Assembly (NCBI GenBank): GCA_963740555.1 | Contig: CAVUES010000013.1 | Location: 1 to 8,785 of the forward strand | DNA: 8,785 bases | Reading direction: 5' to 3' | DNA from: Mayfieldus sp963740555 | Lineage (GTDB): Bacteria; Actinomycetota; Thermoleophilia; Solirubrobacterales; 70-9 | Shown: positions 6,298 to 8,785 of the stretch, piece by piece | Layout: each line of letters begins with the position of its first letter | Position numbering within the stretch: the first letter of the stretch is position 1 | Program-made: the position numbers and the translations under genes | Notes under the pieces: generated by a model | What the model was told of the DNA's origin: nothing | What the model saw: the letters and a program-made list of their open reading frames with translations, nothing else | Databases searched by the model: none

Positions 6298-7197
6298 ATG
6301 GCCGACGCGATCCACACCGAGGGGCTCACCAAGCGCTACGGAGAGACGCTCGCGCTTGACTCGCTAGACCTCACGGTGCGCGAGGGGGAGGTCTATGGCT
6401 ACCTGGGGCCGAACGGCGCAGGCAAGACGACCACGATCAGACTGCTGCTCGGTCTGCACCGGGCGAGTGCCGGCCGAGCCGAGCTCTTCGGTTTCGATGC
6501 GTGGGGCGATCCGGTGGCGGCCCACCGCCGGGTCGCCTATGTGCCGGGCGAGCCGTTTCTGTGGCCCAAGCTGACCGCGGCGGAGACCTTCGAGTTCCTG
6601 GAGCGGCTCCACGGCGGCACGGATGTCGCCTACCGCGACCAGCTGGTCGAGCGCTTCAAGCTCGACACCTCGAAGCGGGTCCGCGCCCTCTCCAAGGGCA
6701 ACCGCCAGAAGGTACAGCTGGTCGCCGCGCTCGCGACGCGCGCCGACCTGCTGATCCTCGACGAGCCGACCAGTGGCCTCGACCCGCTGATGGAGGTCGC
6801 CTTCCGCGACTCCGTCCACGAGGCGAAGGAGCGCGGCCAGACCGTCTTCCTCTCCTCGCACATCCTGAGCGAGGTCGAGGCGCTCTGCGACCGGGTCGGG
6901 ATCCTCAACAACGGCAAGCTGGTCGACCAGGGGACCCTGGCGGAGATGCGCCACCTCGGCGCGCAGCGCGTCGAGGCCACCTTCGACGGGACGCCGCCGC
7001 AGATCGGATCGCTCGATGGGATCCGGGTGACGCCGGCCGGCGAGCATTCCCTGCGATTCGAGGTCACGGGGAGTGTCGAGCCGCTGATCAAGGCGCTCGC
7101 GAACGAGCGAGTCGTCTCGCTGACCAGCCGCGAGCCCTCCCTCGAGGAGATCTTCCTGCACCACTACGAGGGGGCGAACGGGGATGGGCGCGCTTAG
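6298..7197 (+). CDS. ABC transporter ATP-binding protein (ABC-2/antibiotic-exporter type)
   Basis: The 299-residue cytoplasmic ATPase subunit of an exporter. Walker A is GPNGAGKTT (37-45), the signature loop is LSKGNRQKV (131-139), Walker B is LLILDEPTSGLDP (151-163), and the switch His is in SSHILSE (186-192). The Q-loop region reads YVPGEPFLWP (81-90) without the usual Gln; this, and LSKGNRQ in place of LSGGQ, recur in ABC-2 antibiotic-type ATPases and do not suggest inactivity. After the ATPase domain (to about 215) comes a C-terminal domain of roughly 80 residues ending PSLEEIFLHHYEG, also typical of drug-export ATPases of the DrrA type. It begins three bases after the corrected stop of the AhpD-like gene and overlaps the permease gene by 14 bases, so it almost certainly pairs with that permease. 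The substrate is unknown. Confidence 0.93.
   Translation: MADAIHTEGLTKRYGETLALDSLDLTVREGEVYGYLGPNGAGKTTTIRLLLGLHRASAGRAELFGFDAWGDPVAAHRRVAYVPGEPFLWPKLTAAETFEFLERLHGGTDVAYRDQLVERFKLDTSKRVRALSKGNRQKVQLVAALATRADLLILDEPTSGLDPLMEVAFRDSVHEAKERGQTVFLSSHILSEVEALCDRVGILNNGKLVDQGTLAEMRHLGAQRVEATFDGTPPQIGSLDGIRVTPAGEHSLRFEVTGSVEPLIKALANERVVSLTSREPSLEEIFLHHYEGANGDGRA
7168..7173 (+). promoter_or_regulatory. Ribosome binding site of the permease, inside the ATPase gene
   Basis: GAGGGG lies ten bases before ATG 7184, within the last codons of the ATPase gene. It supports the overlapping start and translational coupling of the two transporter subunits. Confidence 0.5.
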
Positions 7198-8772
7198 CGC
7201 GATCGCGCGGCGGCGCTTTGCTGCGGGCCGCGTCCGCGACCTCTGCTTCGCGGTCTTCTTCTTCGTCTACGCCGCCGGGCAGGTGAGCGCGTACCGGAGC
7301 ACCTACCCGACGACTCAGGACCGGCTCGATTTCGCCAAGAGCTTCGGCGACAACAAGGCGGTGCGGCTCTTCTACGGCGTGCCCCACGACCTGCTCACAG
7401 CCGGCGGTTACGCCGCCTGGCGCGTGGCCGGGGTCCTGGCGATCTTCGCGGCCGCATGGGGGCTGCTCGCGGCCGTCAGGTCCATGCGCGCCGAGGAGGA
7501 CTCGGGCCATGAGGAGCTGGTCCTGGCCCAGGCAGTCGACAGGCGGACCTCCTTCGCCGCGTCGATCGCGGCCGGGGTGGCCGGCGCGGCGATCCTCTGG
7601 GCGGCGGTCTGGCTCGGCCTGGTGGCGGGGAAGCTGCCGGCCGGCGAGTCCGCGCTCTTCGCTCTCGGCCTCGCCTTCCTCGGGCTGGGCTCCCTGGGCG
7701 TCGGCGCCCTGGTGAGCCAGGTCGCCTCGACCCGCCGGCTCGCGCTCGAGCTCGGCGCGGGTGTCCTCGGGTTGGCCTTCGTGCTCAGGGTCATCGCCGA
7801 CACCGCGGACTCGCTCGACTGGATGCGCTGGCTCACCCCTCTGGGCTGGGCCGAGGAGCTGCGGCCGTTCACGGGGTCCCGCCCGGCGGTCCTGCTCCTG
7901 CTGCTGGGTGCGGCTGCGGTTTTGATCGCGAGCGCCGGGTGGATCGCGATGCGGCGCGACATCGGCGTGGGGCTGGTGCAGGCCTCGGACACGAAGGAGC
8001 CGAATCCGAGCCTGCTCTCCTCGCCGACTGCCCAGGCTCTGCGCGACGAGCGCGGCCGGCTCGCGGCCTGGACGATCGCCGGCGGCGTCTTCGCGGTGGT
8101 CATCGGCGTGCTCGCTGACAGCGTCTCGTCCGTGAACGTCCCCGAGAGCCTCAACCAGCAGCTCCAGAAGCTCGGCGTGAGCTCGGTCACCACGCCACCG
8201 GCTACATCGCCTTCAGTTTCCTGATCTTCATCCTGATGGTCTGCCTGTTCACCGCATCCCAGATCGCGGCGGCACGGCACGTGGAGGCCGACGAGCAGCT
8301 GGAGACGCTGCTCGCCCAGCCGGTCGGCCGGGGCCGGTGGTTCGCCGGCCGGCTCGCCCTGGCCGCGGCGGGCGCGGCGATCCTCGCCCTCGTCATTGGG
8401 ACCCTGACCTGGGTCGGCGCCGCCGCTGCGGGCGCCGACGTCTCCTTCGGCGACATGATCGGAGCGGGCGCCAACTGCCTGCCGATCGCGCTGCTCTTCC
8501 TGGGGCTCGGGGCCCTCGCCTTCGCCGCGGTCCCGCGGGCGACGACGGCGATCGCCTACGGCCTCGTCCTGGTCGGCTTCGTCTGGCAGCTCTTTGGCTC
8601 GCTCCTCGACATCCCGGACTGGGCCGTGAACCTGTCCCCGTTCCATCAGGTCGCCCTGGTGCCCTCGCAGTCGTTCAAGGCCGGCGCGGCGATCGTGATG
8701 CTGGCGATCGCGCCCGTGGCCTCCGCCCTCGCGATCTGGAGATTCGAAAGAAGGGACCTGACCGGCACATAG
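7184..8772 (+). CDS. ABC-2 permease of the polyketide-antibiotic-exporter type, with a one-base frameshift
   Basis: Membrane partner of the preceding ATPase. Frame-corrected length is about 529 residues, normal for the two-fold-repeat 'exporter of polyketide antibiotics' family. Hydrophobic segments in the first frame lie near 18-34, 76-98, 124-148, 156-179, 186-205, 234-256 and 293-312. The first frame then reads LGVSSVTTPP and runs off-family to TGA 8222-8224. From about 8200 the +1-numbered frame continues with GYIAFSFLIFILMVCLFTAS to TAG 8770-8772, so one base (probably a G in CCGG at 8198-8201) seems to be missing. The two halves are visibly related: RAEEDSGHEELVLAQAVDRR (102-121) echoes VEADEQLETLLAQPVGRGR in the second half, each followed by an Ala/Gly-rich helix. 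As written, the gene would give a truncated half-transporter, with a possible separate restart at ATG 8236. Family call firm; the nature of the lesion unknown. Confidence 0.87.
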
Positions 8773-8785
8773 GCTCCGGCCGTGG

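Noticed and set aside
6658..6720. Non-canonical ABC signature and missing Q-loop Gln as signs of a dead ATPase
   Set aside because: LSKGNRQ and a Pro-Gly-Glu Q-loop region recur in ABC-2 antibiotic-type ATPases. Walker A, Walker B and the switch His are intact.
7408..8646. Long 412-residue leftward open frame
   Set aside because: It is antisense to the permease, and its translation is low-complexity Arg/Glu/Pro/Ala-rich, as expected from a GC-rich shadow frame. Homology supports the other strand.
8236..8772. Separate second permease gene starting at ATG 8236
   Set aside because: The same frame encodes a hydrophobic, family-like segment upstream of this ATG, beginning at about 8200, so it is the continuation of the frameshifted permease.
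1..8785. CRISPR arrays, tRNA or rRNA genes, insertion sequences, phage or toxin-antitoxin genes
   Set aside because: I looked for regular repeats, cloverleaf-like segments, terminal inverted repeats and integrase or transposase motifs on both strands and saw none. Coding genes account for nearly all of the window.

Overview
The window is GC-rich, gene-dense DNA with G/C-ending codons, several GTG starts, overlapping genes and actinobacterial-style protein families: an EmrB/QacA-type MFS exporter beside a TetR regulator, a two-fold-repeat antibiotic-type ABC-2 permease, and a PYROXD2-like FAD enzyme. This suggests a high-GC actinobacterium, possibly Thermoleophilia/Solirubrobacterales. That placement is inference from composition and gene content only. 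No rRNA, tRNA, CRISPR array, insertion sequence or origin was seen. Apart from the roughly 100-bp divergent promoter region, the DNA is almost entirely coding, and no gene-free stretch exceeds 300 bases.

Left part (1-3128). The last codons of an unidentified gene overlap a PYROXD2/phytoene-desaturase-like FAD oxidoreductase. That gene is broken: a large part of its middle is missing and its two ends lie in different frames. It converges on a leftward pair, a TetR-family regulator followed two bases later by a type-2 NADH dehydrogenase. The two convergent stop codons share one CTAG.

Divergent control region (3129-3230). It holds a perfect TTGACA -35 box with a plausible -10, overlapped by an imperfect inverted repeat that is a good candidate operator for the adjacent TetR protein.

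Right part (3231-8772). Five rightward genes follow with gaps of 30, 12 and 3 bases and one 14-base overlap: a DHA2-type MFS exporter, an atypical extended SDR (NAD-dependent epimerase/dehydratase family), an AhpD-like carboxymuconolactone decarboxylase-family protein, an ABC ATPase and its large ABC-2 permease. The layout suggests a TetR-controlled efflux and redox-stress or detoxification locus, with two unrelated exporters, two small-molecule enzymes and a respiratory NADH dehydrogenase around one regulator. Substrate and inducer cannot be read from the sequence.

Two of the rightward genes (the AhpD-like gene and the permease) carry single-base frameshifts. With the deleted FAD gene, this makes three disrupted genes in 8.8 kb. 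Read or assembly error, for example in a metagenome-derived contig, is at least as likely as true gene decay. I see no convincing wholly new system. The most interesting elements are the mixed exporter/redox operon with its operator, and the SDR that lacks the usual Tyr-xxx-Lys.
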